From Haloarcula rubra (GTDB lineage Archaea; Halobacteriota; Halobacteria; Halobacteriales; Haloarculaceae), in the NCBI RefSeq assembly GCF_019599465.1, contig NZ_RKLR01000003.1:310001-374000 (forward strand): DNA of 64,000 bases, given 5' to 3'. Positions 23,874-32,237 of this stretch are shown here, one piece after another (positions within the stretch are counted from its first letter, which is position 1; each line of letters begins with the position of its first letter). The notes under the pieces were generated by a model. It was not told where the DNA came from and did not search any database. It saw only the letters and a list, made by a program, of their open reading frames with translations. The position numbers and the translations under genes are program-made.

Positions 23874-25652
23874 GTGAGTTATCCCAACGTCAACACGCTG
23901 TGGGCCGAGACGCTCGTCGAGGAACTGGTCGCCGGTGGCGTCGATTCGGTCTGTGTCTCGCCGGGGAGTCGGTCGACGCCGCTGACGGTGGCGTTCGCTG
24001 AGCACCCCGACGTCACGGTGTACTCGCACCTCGACGAGCGGTCCTCGGCGTTCTTCGCGCTCGGCCGCGCGAAGCGGACTGGTGAACCGACGCCGCTGGT
24101 CTGTACCTCCGGGACCGCCGCCGCGAACTTCCACCCGGCCGTCGTCGAGGCGACCCAGTCCGGCGTCCCGATGCTCCTGTTGACCGCCGACCGGCCCCCG
24201 GAACTCACCGACAGCGGCGCGAACCAGACCGTCGACCAGGAGAAACTGTACGGCGACGCGGTCCGCTGGTACCGGGACATGCCGGAACCGGCGGCCAGAC
24301 CGCGAGCGGTCCGGATGCTCCGGACGACTGCGGCCCGTGCGCTCGCGAAGTCGACCGGGAGCGACCCCGGCCCGGTCCACCTCAACTGCCGCTTTCGGAA
24401 GCCGCTCGAACCGACACCGGCGCCGGACGACGGCCCAGACGGCGTACCGGACGACTGGGCCGGTGGAGACCAGCTGGCCGCCGAGGGTCGGAACGGCCCG
24501 TTCGTCAGGACGAGACAGGGGGCCCCAGAGCCACCGGCCACCGAGGTGGCCCGAATCGCTCGAGCCGTAGAGGCGGCCGACCGGGGCCTGCTCGTCGCCG
24601 GGCCAGCGGACGATGGCCTAGCGACAGCGCCGCTGGAATCACTCGCGAACGCGACGGGCTTCCCGGTGCTCGCAGACCCGCTCTCCGACCGCCGCTACGG
24701 CCCACACGTCGACCGCATCGACCCGCCGGTGTGTGGCGGCTACGACGCCTATCTCGGGAGCGAGGCGACGGAGTCGTGGCCGGCCCCCGACGTCGTCCTC
24801 CGGTTCGGCGCGTCGCCGACCTCCAAGCCGCTCCGGCACTACCTTCGCGACGCCGAATGCAGGCAGATACTCGTCGACCCCTCGGGCGGGTGGTCCGAAG
24901 CGGAGTTCACCGCGACGGACTACCTCGTGGCCGACGAGGACGCGGTCGCCCGTGCGGTGGCCGACCGGGTGAGCGAACCGGGAACACGGGCGTGGCGCGA
25001 GCGCTTCGCGACTGCCGAACGGCTCCACTGGGAGGCCGTCTCGGACGCCTTCGGCGACCGCTACTGGGAAGGCGGCGTGCTGGCGGACGTAGCGGCGAAC
25101 GCACCGGACCCGGCGACGGTGTTCGTCTCGAACAGCATGCCGGTGCGGGACCTCGACCGGTTCGGCGCACCCCGGACGGCAGACTTGTCCGTCCTCGGCA
25201 ACCGCGGGGCGAGCGGCATCGACGGCATCACCTCGACGGCGCTGGGTGCGGGGAGCGCCACCGAGGACCCCCTCGTCCTCGTCACCGGTGACCTCGCCTA
25301 CTACCACGACATGAACGGGTTGCTGGCGCTCGCCCGGTGCGGCGTCGACGCGACGATAGTCCTCCTGAACAACGACGGGGGCGGCATCTTCCACGTGCTC
25401 CCTATCGAGGACGACGACACCTTCGAGGAGCAGTTCAAGACCCCGCACGGACTGGACTTCGAGCCGACGGGCGACCTCTACGGGCTGACGTTCCGCCGCG
25501 TCGAGGGCCGCGAGGCGTTCCTCGACGCGTTCGCCGACGCTGTCCGGACCGACGGCACGCAGGTCCTCGAAGTGTCGTTCGACGCCGAAGCGAGCCACGC
25601 CGTCCGGGACGACCTGACCGCTCGGGTGCGGGCCGCTATCGCCAGTCGCTGA
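23874..25652 (+). CDS. menD: SEPHCHC synthase MenD
   Basis: A 592-residue ThDP enzyme joining isochorismate and 2-oxoglutarate. The N-terminal PYR domain has NTLWAETLVEEL, VSPGSRSTPL, HLDERSSAFFALG and TSGTAAANFHPAV. The C-terminal PP domain has NRGASGIDGITSTALGAG, GDLAYYHDMNGLLAL (the GD...N ThDP/Mg motif) and LLNNDGGGIFHVLP. The GTG at 23874 has GGAG eight bases upstream; a GTG at 23865 overlapping the menF stop is possible. Its frame stays open back through menF, which is chance. The 3' end overlaps the convergent protease gene by 17 bases. Confidence 0.93.
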   Translation: MSYPNVNTLWAETLVEELVAGGVDSVCVSPGSRSTPLTVAFAEHPDVTVYSHLDERSSAFFALGRAKRTGEPTPLVCTSGTAAANFHPAVVEATQSGVPMLLLTADRPPELTDSGANQTVDQEKLYGDAVRWYRDMPEPAARPRAVRMLRTTAARALAKSTGSDPGPVHLNCRFRKPLEPTPAPDDGPDGVPDDWAGGDQLAAEGRNGPFVRTRQGAPEPPATEVARIARAVEAADRGLLVAGPADDGLATAPLESLANATGFPVLADPLSDRRYGPHVDRIDPPVCGGYDAYLGSEATESWPAPDVVLRFGASPTSKPLRHYLRDAECRQILVDPSGGWSEAEFTATDYLVADEDAVARAVADRVSEPGTRAWRERFATAERLHWEAVSDAFGDRYWEGGVLADVAANAPDPATVFVSNSMPVRDLDRFGAPRTADLSVLGNRGASGIDGITSTALGAGSATEDPLVLVTGDLAYYHDMNGLLALARCGVDATIVLLNNDGGGIFHVLPIEDDDTFEEQFKTPHGLDFEPTGDLYGLTFRRVEGREAFLDAFADAVRTDGTQVLEVSFDAEASHAVRDDLTARVRAAIASR

Positions 25653-26466
25653 GCGACGCTTCCAGCGTGTCGACCGGGACCGAGGTGGTCCGCTCCGCTA
25701 GCTCCGGGAACTCCGTGTAGGCCGTCTCGTTCCTGCTGAAGTCCGGCCGACTGCTCTCGGGGCCGGTCGTCGACCCGGAGACGACGCCGACGACGTCGCC
25801 GTCCAGCGTGACCAGCGGCCCGCCGCTGTTCCCGCGCTGTGTCGGAACGGTCGAGAGGAGCCAGTCGATACCGTCTAGCACCCGGAGATAGCGACCGAGG
25901 CTGATTATCCACTGCCCGAGTCGCCCCGGGTGGCCGACGGTGACGAGCGGGTCGCCACGCGAGAGGTCTTCCACGTTCCCCAGCGAGAGTGGCGGGACGG
26001 ACAGGTCTGTCTCTAGAAGCGCGAGGTCCGGCCGGAGGTCCTCGTGGTAGCCGACCCGTTCGGCGGTTCCGGTCGCTCCGTCGAACGTCTCGACCGAGAG
26101 CGTCGGAGACCCGTCGGCGACGTGTGCGTTCGTCACGATTTCGCCCTCGCCGACGACCCATCCGGTCCCGCCGGCGTTGCCGTCCCGGAGCACCACCACG
26201 GAGTCCCGCACGGCGGTCCCCACCTCGGAGGCGCGTTCCCGAGTTGCCTGCGAGAACTCCTGTTGGACCGGTTCAGTCTCGGTGCCGGCCGAGGGCGTCA
26301 AGGGGGCGTCCGTCCCGACACCGCCCGCCTGTGGGTTCGTGGTCTCCCCCGACGTGGCTCCGGAGTCACGTCTCGACGTGGGTTCGAAACCGGACAGTTC
26401 GCTACACCCGGACAGTCCGAGGGCCGCGGCGGCAGAGACGAGAAACGACCGACGAGAGTGCTCCAT
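25636..26466 (-). CDS. Tat lipoprotein serine protease, trypsin-like (HtrA type without PDZ)
   Basis: A 276-residue exported protein. The twin-Arg signal HSRRSFLVSAAAALGLSGC ends in a lipobox Cys near residue 20 and is followed by a Thr/Glu/Pro-rich tether. The protease domain has catalytic His in TNAHVAD, Asp in RPDLALLE and Ser in RGNSGGPLV, the triad of trypsin-like S1C enzymes. No PDZ domain follows, so it is shorter than DegP. It would act on the outer face of the membrane, perhaps in protein quality control. It is convergent with menD, with 17 bases shared. A TATA-like GCTTTTGTG is about 25 bases before the ATG. Confidence 0.88.
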   Translation of the reverse strand: MEHSRRSFLVSAAAALGLSGCSELSGFEPTSRRDSGATSGETTNPQAGGVGTDAPLTPSAGTETEPVQQEFSQATRERASEVGTAVRDSVVVLRDGNAGGTGWVVGEGEIVTNAHVADGSPTLSVETFDGATGTAERVGYHEDLRPDLALLETDLSVPPLSLGNVEDLSRGDPLVTVGHPGRLGQWIISLGRYLRVLDGIDWLLSTVPTQRGNSGGPLVTLDGDVVGVVSGSTTGPESSRPDFSRNETAYTEFPELAERTTSVPVDTLEASLSDWR

Positions 26467-26502
26467 ACGTGTGCGACCGGCCCGACTCACAAAAGCCTGC
26501 GT

Positions 26503-27444
26503 CTAGAGTCGCAGGACCGAGTAGGTGAGTATCGAGAATCCGAACGGGAGCCACGTCCCGCTCAGGGCTACGACGCCGAGCAGCGAGAGGAAACTGACGT
26601 TCAGTGCCACCAGTACCAGCGGCGTGACGAGGCTCCAGGCCCCGAAGACGAGCATCGCGACGTTGGGCACGGACTGGAGGTACCCGACGACGAGGACGAG
26701 ACAGAGACCGAGGACGAGGTTGACGAACAGCGGGAACGCCGGGACGAGTGCGCTGAACAGCAGGACTGGGTAGAGCGCGAACGTGATGCCGAGCAGTGTG
26801 AGTTCGCGCCCGGTGGGGACGAGGCGCTCGTATCTCGACCCCGTCTGGACGGAGTCTCTGACCGCGTACGTGTCGGTCCCGGTCCACGCGTCGGCCCCGC
26901 CGGCGTCGGCGTACCCACCCCGTGCGTCCGTCTCCGCGGTCCTGCCAGCAGACCGGCCGCTGTCGGTCCGTCTCGTCCGGCCGTCCCCGGCCGCCGTCCC
27001 GTCGCCGTGGGTCGTCCCAGTCCGGTCCTCACGGTCCGCACGCACCCGCTCGCTGGCGCGCCGCTCTCGCTCGGCGCGTTCGCGTGCCCGCTGGTGGGGG
27101 TCGCCGTCGTCCGACTCGGCGGACGTGTCGCCCGCGGACGTCGTCCGACTGGCCGCCGACTCGCCGTAGCCGGCCCGACGCGCCGCCGCGGCGACGTCGC
27201 TCTCGGTCACCGACGACTCGCGACCCACGAAGGCCTCGTGGCCGAGTCGGTCGTAGCGTTCGCGAGCGGCCTCGTCGACGAGGACGTCACGGGCCTCGAC
27301 GATGGTCTGTGTCACCTCGCGTGCGTCGGCGGCGTCGCTCACGTCCGGGTGCGTCTCCTTCAGACGCTCCCGGTAGGCGGCCTCTATCTCCTCGGTCGTC
27401 GCGTCCGCCGCGACGCCGAGGACGTCGTAGAACGTCTCAGTCAT
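26503..27444 (-). CDS. Membrane-anchored J-domain protein
   Basis: A 313-residue protein. Residues 1-70 form a DnaJ domain with the HPD tripeptide (ETHPDVSD) that stimulates DnaK ATPase. Residues about 75-200 are a charged, Arg/Glu/Thr/Gly-rich linker with low complexity. The C-terminal 100 residues hold four likely membrane helices (LTLLGITFALYPVLLFSAL, LFVNLVLGLCLVLVVGY, and so on). There is no Gly/Phe or Zn-finger region, so it is not DnaJ itself; it may recruit DnaK to the membrane. A TATA-like ATTTATACG lies 38-46 bases before the ATG. Confidence 0.88.
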   Translation of the reverse strand: MTETFYDVLGVAADATTEEIEAAYRERLKETHPDVSDAADAREVTQTIVEARDVLVDEAARERYDRLGHEAFVGRESSVTESDVAAAARRAGYGESAASRTTSAGDTSAESDDGDPHQRARERAERERRASERVRADREDRTGTTHGDGTAAGDGRTRRTDSGRSAGRTAETDARGGYADAGGADAWTGTDTYAVRDSVQTGSRYERLVPTGRELTLLGITFALYPVLLFSALVPAFPLFVNLVLGLCLVLVVGYLQSVPNVAMLVFGAWSLVTPLVLVALNVSFLSLLGVVALSGTWLPFGFSILTYSVLRL

Positions 27445-27504
27445 GCGGGCGCTGAACGGGACGTAGGTCGGCCACAGCTACGTATAAATCCTCGTCCCCA
27501 GTTC

Positions 27505-27795
27505 TCAGTAGTCACGTTCGAGGTCGCGGTCGTCGGCCACTTCGCGGTGGGGCTGTTCCGCCGGTGGCGTGCCCGTCCCGCCGTCGGCGCGCTGTGACGC
27601 CAACCGCTCCAGCGCTGCGGCGATGCGACCCAGCACCTGCACGAAGTGGTAGAACAGGTAGACCGTCCAGAGCGTCGCGACGGCGAGCAAGCCGAGCAGT
27701 ATCTGCTGGACGATAACGAGACTGTAGGCGAGGACCAACACCGAGAACACCGCCAGGCCGGCTCTCAATGTCCGGTCGTTCGTCGTGGAGGGCAT
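27505..27795 (-). CDS. Small membrane protein of unknown function
   Basis: A 96-residue protein with two hydrophobic helices (LRAGLAVFSVLVLAYSLVIVQ and ILLGLLAVATLWTVYLFYHFV) and a charged, soluble tail (ERLASQRADGG...DRDLERDY). No family was recognised with certainty; proteins of this layout are common in haloarchaea. It lies between the J-protein gene and menB, divergent from menB with 83 bases between them and a TATA-like AAACGCTTTC upstream. Confidence 0.65.
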   Translation of the reverse strand: MPSTTNDRTLRAGLAVFSVLVLAYSLVIVQQILLGLLAVATLWTVYLFYHFVQVLGRIAAALERLASQRADGGTGTPPAEQPHREVADDRDLERDY

Positions 27796-27878
27796 GCACG
27801 TCGGGTGACGGACGGCCCCGTCGAAAGCGTTTCGCCGTCACTGCGAATCTTTTTGCGCCGCCCACCGTCATGCCCGGT

Positions 27879-28841
27879 ATGGTCTCAGAGCTATTCGACC
27901 CGGACCGCTGGGAACCCGTCGAGCGGTTCGACTTCACCGACATCACCTACCACCGCTCTACCGAGACGGGTGCGGTCCGAATCGCCTTCGACCGCCCCGA
28001 GGTCCGCAACGCCTTCCGACCCGAGACGGTCGACGAACTCTCCGCGGCGCTGGACCACGCGAAGCGACTCACCGACGTCGGCTGTGTCCTCCTCACCGGG
28101 AACGGCCCGTCGCCGAAGGACGGCGGGTGGGCGTTCTGTTCGGGCGGCGACCAGCGCATCAGGGGGGAGAGCGGGTACGAGTACGATGTCGACGAGGACA
28201 GCGAGTCGCCACGCGACTCGGAACGGGCGAGCGGGGCGCAGCGAGACCCGCGAGACGTCGGGGACGACGACGACGCACCGGAGAACGTCGGCCGACTCCA
28301 CATCCTCGAAGTCCAGCGCCAGATTCGCCACATCCCCAAACCCGTCGTCGCCGTCGTCCCGGGGTGGGCCGTCGGCGGCGGCCACTCCCTGCACGTCGTC
28401 TGTGACCTCACGCTCGCCAGCGAGGAGCACGCGAAGTTCCTCCAGACCGACCCCGACGTGGGGAGTTTCGACGGCGGCTTTGGCTCCGCGTACCTCGCCA
28501 GACAGATCGGCCAGAAGAAGGCCCGCGAGGTGTTCTTCCTCGGGAAGACCTACGACGCCGAGGAAGCCGCCGACATGGGCATGGTCAACGAGGTGGTGCC
28601 CCACGAGGAACTGGCGGACGTGGCCGTCGACTGGGCCCGGCGCATGAACGAGAAGTCGCCGACGGCGATGCGGATGCTGAAGTACGCCTTCAACCTCGAC
28701 TCGGACGGCATGGTCGGCCAGCAGGTGTTCGCCGGTGAGGCGACGCGACTCGCCTACATGACCGACGAAGCACAGGAGGGCCGAGACGCGTTCAACGAGG
28801 GCCGGAAACCGGACTTCGACGACGTCCCGTGGCACTACTGA
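27879..28841 (+). CDS. menB: 1,4-dihydroxy-2-naphthoyl-CoA synthase MenB
   Basis: A 320-residue crotonase-fold enzyme closing the second ring of the naphthoquinone. MenB marks are AFDRPEVRNAFRPETVDEL, CVLLTGNGPSPKDGGWAFCSGGDQRIRG, VVPGWAVGGGHSLHVVCDLTLAS, QTDPDVGSFDGGFGSAYLARQIGQKKAREVFFLG and the C-terminal FNEGRKPDF. An Asp/Ser/Arg-rich insertion of about 25 residues (near 104-130, DSESPRDSERASGAQR...) lies where the family has a short loop, and its DNA contains a hairpin. The ATG at 27879 is chosen with a T-rich TATA candidate upstream; an ATG at 27870 is possible. The 3' end overlaps the convergent LOV-kinase gene by seven bases. Confidence 0.94.
   Translation: MVSELFDPDRWEPVERFDFTDITYHRSTETGAVRIAFDRPEVRNAFRPETVDELSAALDHAKRLTDVGCVLLTGNGPSPKDGGWAFCSGGDQRIRGESGYEYDVDEDSESPRDSERASGAQRDPRDVGDDDDAPENVGRLHILEVQRQIRHIPKPVVAVVPGWAVGGGHSLHVVCDLTLASEEHAKFLQTDPDVGSFDGGFGSAYLARQIGQKKAREVFFLGKTYDAEEAADMGMVNEVVPHEELADVAVDWARRMNEKSPTAMRMLKYAFNLDSDGMVGQQVFAGEATRLAYMTDEAQEGRDAFNEGRKPDFDDVPWHY
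28202..28220 (+). repeat. Hairpin inside the menB insertion
   Basis: CGAGTCGC (28202-28209) and GCGACTCG (28213-28220) form a perfect 8-base stem with a 3-base loop inside the codons for the extra acidic loop. This resembles an inserted short repeat unit captured in frame. Confidence 0.5.
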
Positions 28842-30628
28842 GACGGGGTCTCGGGTGGGTCGGCACGCGGGAACCTGAGTTCGACCACGGTCCCGGTCGG
28901 GTCGTTCTCACGGACGTCGAACGACCCGCCGCTGTTTATCGCCATCCAGCGGACGAACCACAGTCCCAGTCCCGTCGAGTGCCTCAGGTTTGACTCCATC
29001 CCGGCGGCGAGAACCTCTCGTTCCGCCTCGGGCATCCCCGGGCCGTCGTCGGTGACGGTGACGACCACGGCGTCGGCTTCGACGGTCACGTCCACCAATA
29101 CGGTCACGTCGGTCTGGCCGTACTCGACGGCGTTCTCGACGAGTTCGCCGAGCGCGAGTTCGAGCGAGTCGTGGGCCCGTGCCCACGCCTCGTCGGGTGC
29201 GGAGGCGACGACGTTGCCGTCGGTGTGACCCATCCTGACCTCCTCGATGACGTGGTGGACGTGCGAGACGACGTCCATCGGACCGACGTGGTCGGTGGAA
29301 CTCGGGTCGAGCGTTTCGTGAAACTCCCTCGCGGTGTCCCCGAGGTCCAGTAGTTCGGTGGCCGCCCGTTCGATGGCCGCCGCCGGCGTCCTGACCCCCT
29401 CGTCGTCGCTGGCTTCCCTGAGGAACTCCACCTGTGCGAGGACCACGTGGAGTTTGTTGCGGAGGTTGTGCCGGAGGACGCGGTCCAGCACCGACAGGCG
29501 AGACTCCCGCTCTCGGTGGCTGGTCACGTCACGGCTCACGCAGACGACGCCGTCGAACTCGGACGCCGGGTTCATCGCGACGGCCGTCTGGAACTTCCGG
29601 TCCCGGCCCTCGGCGTCCCGTATCGTCGTCTCGATGGTCGTCTGTGACGCGCCCGCGTCGGCCAGTTCGAGGATAGCGCCGGAGAGCGCGGCGGCGTGTG
29701 TCCGTCCCAGCACGGTTCGGACGTGTTCGCCGGTCAGTTCGCCCGGGGCGCGGTCACAGAGGTCGGCGGTCGCCTCGTTGGACAGCGTGAACCGGAGGTC
29801 GGCGTCGAGCGAGTATATCGGGTCGCCGGCCGCACGGACTATCTGTTCGTACTGTCGGAGGGTCCGTGCCTGCTCGACTCGTTCGGTGATGTCCTGCTGG
29901 AACCCGACGAAGTGTGTCAGCCCCGACGGCCCGAACACCGGGGCTATCTCGACGTGGTTCCAGAACATCGTCCCGTCTCGCCGGTAGTTGCGGAGTTCGA
30001 CGGTCACGCCCTCGCCTCGGTCGATGGCCTCGCGCATCTCCCGGACCGGTTCCGGGTCGGTCTCGGGCCCTTGCAGAAACCGACAGTTCCGGCCCAGAAT
30101 CTCCGAGCGCTCGTAGCCAGTCATCTCGACGAAGGCGTCGTTAACGTACTGCAGTGGCTGGTCGTCCTCGGCCGAGGCGATGGTGATACCGGTGAGTGCG
30201 TCGTCAATCGCCCGGTTGAAGAGGGCGAGTCGCTCGGACTGGCGCCTGATTCGCAGCAAGGACCGGAGCCGGTTCTCGAACACCGCCGTCGACGTCGGCA
30301 CCGTCAGCACGTCGTCGACGGTCTCTGGCGGGTTCTGGACCGTGTGCTCGGGGGCGTCCGGGCCGACCACCAGCAACACCGGCACGAAGAGCGGGTCCGC
30401 CTCGGCCCGCCGTTCGGTGAGTTGGTCTGCGACCCGCGGGTAGGTCGCGGTGTCGACCAGACAGACGTCGAACTGGGGCAGGTCCCGCAGCGACTCCGGT
30501 GTCAGGACCTCGAAGTCGTCGAGTTGGGTCGCGAGCAACTCGCGGTTCCTGTCGTTGTCGATGAGTAACGCGACCCGCTCCGGGCCGCCGTCGAGTGCCG
30601 CCGTGAGCGTGCTGCGGGGGGCAGTCAT
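28835..30628 (-). CDS. LOV-domain sensor histidine kinase
   Basis: A 597-residue soluble kinase. Residues 15-125 look like a degenerate receiver domain (VALLIDNDRN, FDVCLVDTATYP). Residues about 135-250 are a LOV domain with the flavin-adduct Cys182 in GRNCRFLQG, Asn214 and Asn224 in NYRRDGTMFWN and Gln244 in VGFQQD, the residues that bind FMN/FAD in blue-light sensors. A second PAS domain (254-372) follows, then the H-box LDRVLRHNLRNKL (His387) and a HATPase domain with intact N, G1 (DDGPGMP) and G2 (STGLGLWFV) boxes. It starts seven bases after the KaiC-like gene stop, so they form an operon. Confidence 0.92.
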   Translation of the reverse strand: MTAPRSTLTAALDGGPERVALLIDNDRNRELLATQLDDFEVLTPESLRDLPQFDVCLVDTATYPRVADQLTERRAEADPLFVPVLLVVGPDAPEHTVQNPPETVDDVLTVPTSTAVFENRLRSLLRIRRQSERLALFNRAIDDALTGITIASAEDDQPLQYVNDAFVEMTGYERSEILGRNCRFLQGPETDPEPVREMREAIDRGEGVTVELRNYRRDGTMFWNHVEIAPVFGPSGLTHFVGFQQDITERVEQARTLRQYEQIVRAAGDPIYSLDADLRFTLSNEATADLCDRAPGELTGEHVRTVLGRTHAAALSGAILELADAGASQTTIETTIRDAEGRDRKFQTAVAMNPASEFDGVVCVSRDVTSHRERESRLSVLDRVLRHNLRNKLHVVLAQVEFLREASDDEGVRTPAAAIERAATELLDLGDTAREFHETLDPSSTDHVGPMDVVSHVHHVIEEVRMGHTDGNVVASAPDEAWARAHDSLELALGELVENAVEYGQTDVTVLVDVTVEADAVVVTVTDDGPGMPEAEREVLAAGMESNLRHSTGLGLWFVRWMAINSGGSFDVRENDPTGTVVELRFPRADPPETPSQ

Positions 30629-30635
30629 CGGTCGG

Positions 30636-32090
30636 CTACTCGACCCGTCTCGTCGGGGTCCCCGTCAGGATGCCGCGCAGGTCGTCGAGCGTCTCCCCGA
30701 CGGCGATGCCGTCCGACTCGATACGGAACTGCCGGAGCGTGGCCTCGAAGTCGCCGAAGCGCTTCTTGAGGACGCCGATGGCCTTCTGTATCTCTCCGTC
30801 CACCTCGATGTAGCGGATGAACACGACGTTGTCGGCGAGGTACGAGAGCCGAGAGTCCGACGCCTGAAACGACCCCGTGACCGAGCGCACTTCGTCGGTG
30901 AGCAGGACAGTCACGCCCCTGTTCCGGAGGTACCGACAGAGCGCGTTCAACTCCGTCTCCAGACCCTCGGTCTCGTCCCGGAGCGCCATCCGATACCCGG
31001 CGGTGCCGTCCAGCAGGACCATCTCGGTATCCCGCGCGTCGACGTCTCGCCTGACGGTGTCGGCGAACTCGTCGGCGGAGACAGTCACCGGTTCGACCTC
31101 GGACAGACGGAACGTGCCGTCGGCCTCGAGGGCGTCGATGTCGTACCCGAGGGCGTTCGAGCGGTGGCGGAAACTGGACGCCGTCTCTTCGAGCAGATAC
31201 GCCGTGACCGGTTCCCCGCGGTCGGCCGCGGCCCGGAGGAAGGCCATCCCGGTCGTCGACTTCCCGACGCCGCTCGGGCCACTCACGAGGGTGATGCTAC
31301 CCTGCTCGATACCCCCGCCGAGCAAGAGGTCCAGCGAGTCGATACCCGACGACAGCGTCTCGTAACTGCTCTCCTGGTCGAACTCGGTCGGGTCCAGACT
31401 CGGAAACACGGTGATGCCGCCGTCGCCGTCGATGCGGAAACTGTGTCGCCCGCTCCGGAAGTCGGAGCCGCGGAACTTGTCGACCGTCAGGTCGCGGCCG
31501 TACTCGGACCGTTCGAGCGTTATCGACCCGTCACTGAGATACTGGAGGTCCTCGTCCGACTCGGCGAGGGTCGGTTGCGTCGTGAACAGCGTCGTCGTGC
31601 CCCGCTGTTTGAGGTAACTCGTCATCGACGCCGCCATCCGCTTGAACTGGTACTCGTCCGGCGAGAGGTGGCGCAACAGCGTCAACGGGTCGATGAACAC
31701 CCGGTCGGGGTCGTGGGTCTCGATGGCCTCCGCGATGCGCGAGACCATCTCGTGGCCTTCGACCTCTCCCGGTCCGAAGACGGTGTACCCTTCGTCTTCG
31801 AGGAACTGTGTCGGCGACGGGCTCAGGTCCTCGACGACGACTCCGGAGAGGTCGATGCCGAGCGACGCCGCGTTGGCGACGATGTCGTCGGCCGTCTCTT
31901 CGAAGGCGAGGTAGAGGCTCCGTTCGCCCTCGTCGACGCCGGCGGTCAGAAAGTGGTAGCCGAGAATCGTCTTCCCCGTCCCGGACGTTCCACGGACCGT
32001 GTAGGTCCGCTCGTCGACGAATCCGCCTGAGAGTACCTCGTCGAGGCCTGGGATGCCGGACGAGACACGGGAACCGTCGGCGTCGGTCAT
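30636..32090 (-). CDS. Double-domain KaiC-like ATPase
   Basis: A 484-residue protein with two RecA-type KaiC domains. The first has Walker A GTSGTGKT (34-41) and the catalytic Glu pair in LAFEET (64-65); the second has GPSGVGKS (271-278) and LLEET (301-302). In the region matching the KaiC phosphorylation loop the sequence is DSRLSYLADNVV, with Ser416 at the Ser431 position of cyanobacterial KaiC and Tyr417 in place of Thr432. No KaiA or KaiB gene is visible. It is the promoter-proximal gene of an operon with the LOV kinase. The start at 32090 is set by a TATA element 22-29 bases upstream; a longer upstream frame is rejected. Confidence 0.9.
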   Translation of the reverse strand: MTDADGSRVSSGIPGLDEVLSGGFVDERTYTVRGTSGTGKTILGYHFLTAGVDEGERSLYLAFEETADDIVANAASLGIDLSGVVVEDLSPSPTQFLEDEGYTVFGPGEVEGHEMVSRIAEAIETHDPDRVFIDPLTLLRHLSPDEYQFKRMAASMTSYLKQRGTTTLFTTQPTLAESDEDLQYLSDGSITLERSEYGRDLTVDKFRGSDFRSGRHSFRIDGDGGITVFPSLDPTEFDQESSYETLSSGIDSLDLLLGGGIEQGSITLVSGPSGVGKSTTGMAFLRAAADRGEPVTAYLLEETASSFRHRSNALGYDIDALEADGTFRLSEVEPVTVSADEFADTVRRDVDARDTEMVLLDGTAGYRMALRDETEGLETELNALCRYLRNRGVTVLLTDEVRSVTGSFQASDSRLSYLADNVVFIRYIEVDGEIQKAIGVLKKRFGDFEATLRQFRIESDGIAVGETLDDLRGILTGTPTRRVE

Positions 32091-32111
32091 ACACAGCGTA
32101 CCGCGCGTGAA

Positions 32112-32119
32112 GATAAAAA
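32112..32119 (-). promoter_or_regulatory. TATA element of the KaiC-like/LOV-kinase operon
   Basis: TTTTTATC on the minus strand, 22-29 bases before the ATG at 32090; this implies a leaderless mRNA covering both signalling genes. Confidence 0.55.
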
Positions 32120-32212
32120 TGCAGTCCCCTACGTGTTGTTTGACACTCACGTTCTCCGCGGAGGAACACGAGTCGGGCACACAGACGAGAGGGGGCGAAC
32201 CACAGTCGCTTT

Positions 32213-32227
32213 GGGGATAGCGTCCCC
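32213..32227 (+). promoter_or_regulatory. Small hairpin before menA
   Basis: GGGGA and TCCCC form a 5-base stem with loop TAGCG ending 10 bases before the menA ATG. It occupies the place of a ribosome binding site, and none is evident. A regulatory role is possible but unproven. Confidence 0.35.
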
Positions 32228-32237
32228 AGTTCCGCCA

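Noticed and set aside
22653-25652. 999-codon frame that would fuse menD to an N-terminal extension through menF
   Set aside because: The part inside menF is Arg-rich without family similarity, whereas menF in its own frame has all chorismate-enzyme blocks. Real menD starts at 23874 or 23865.
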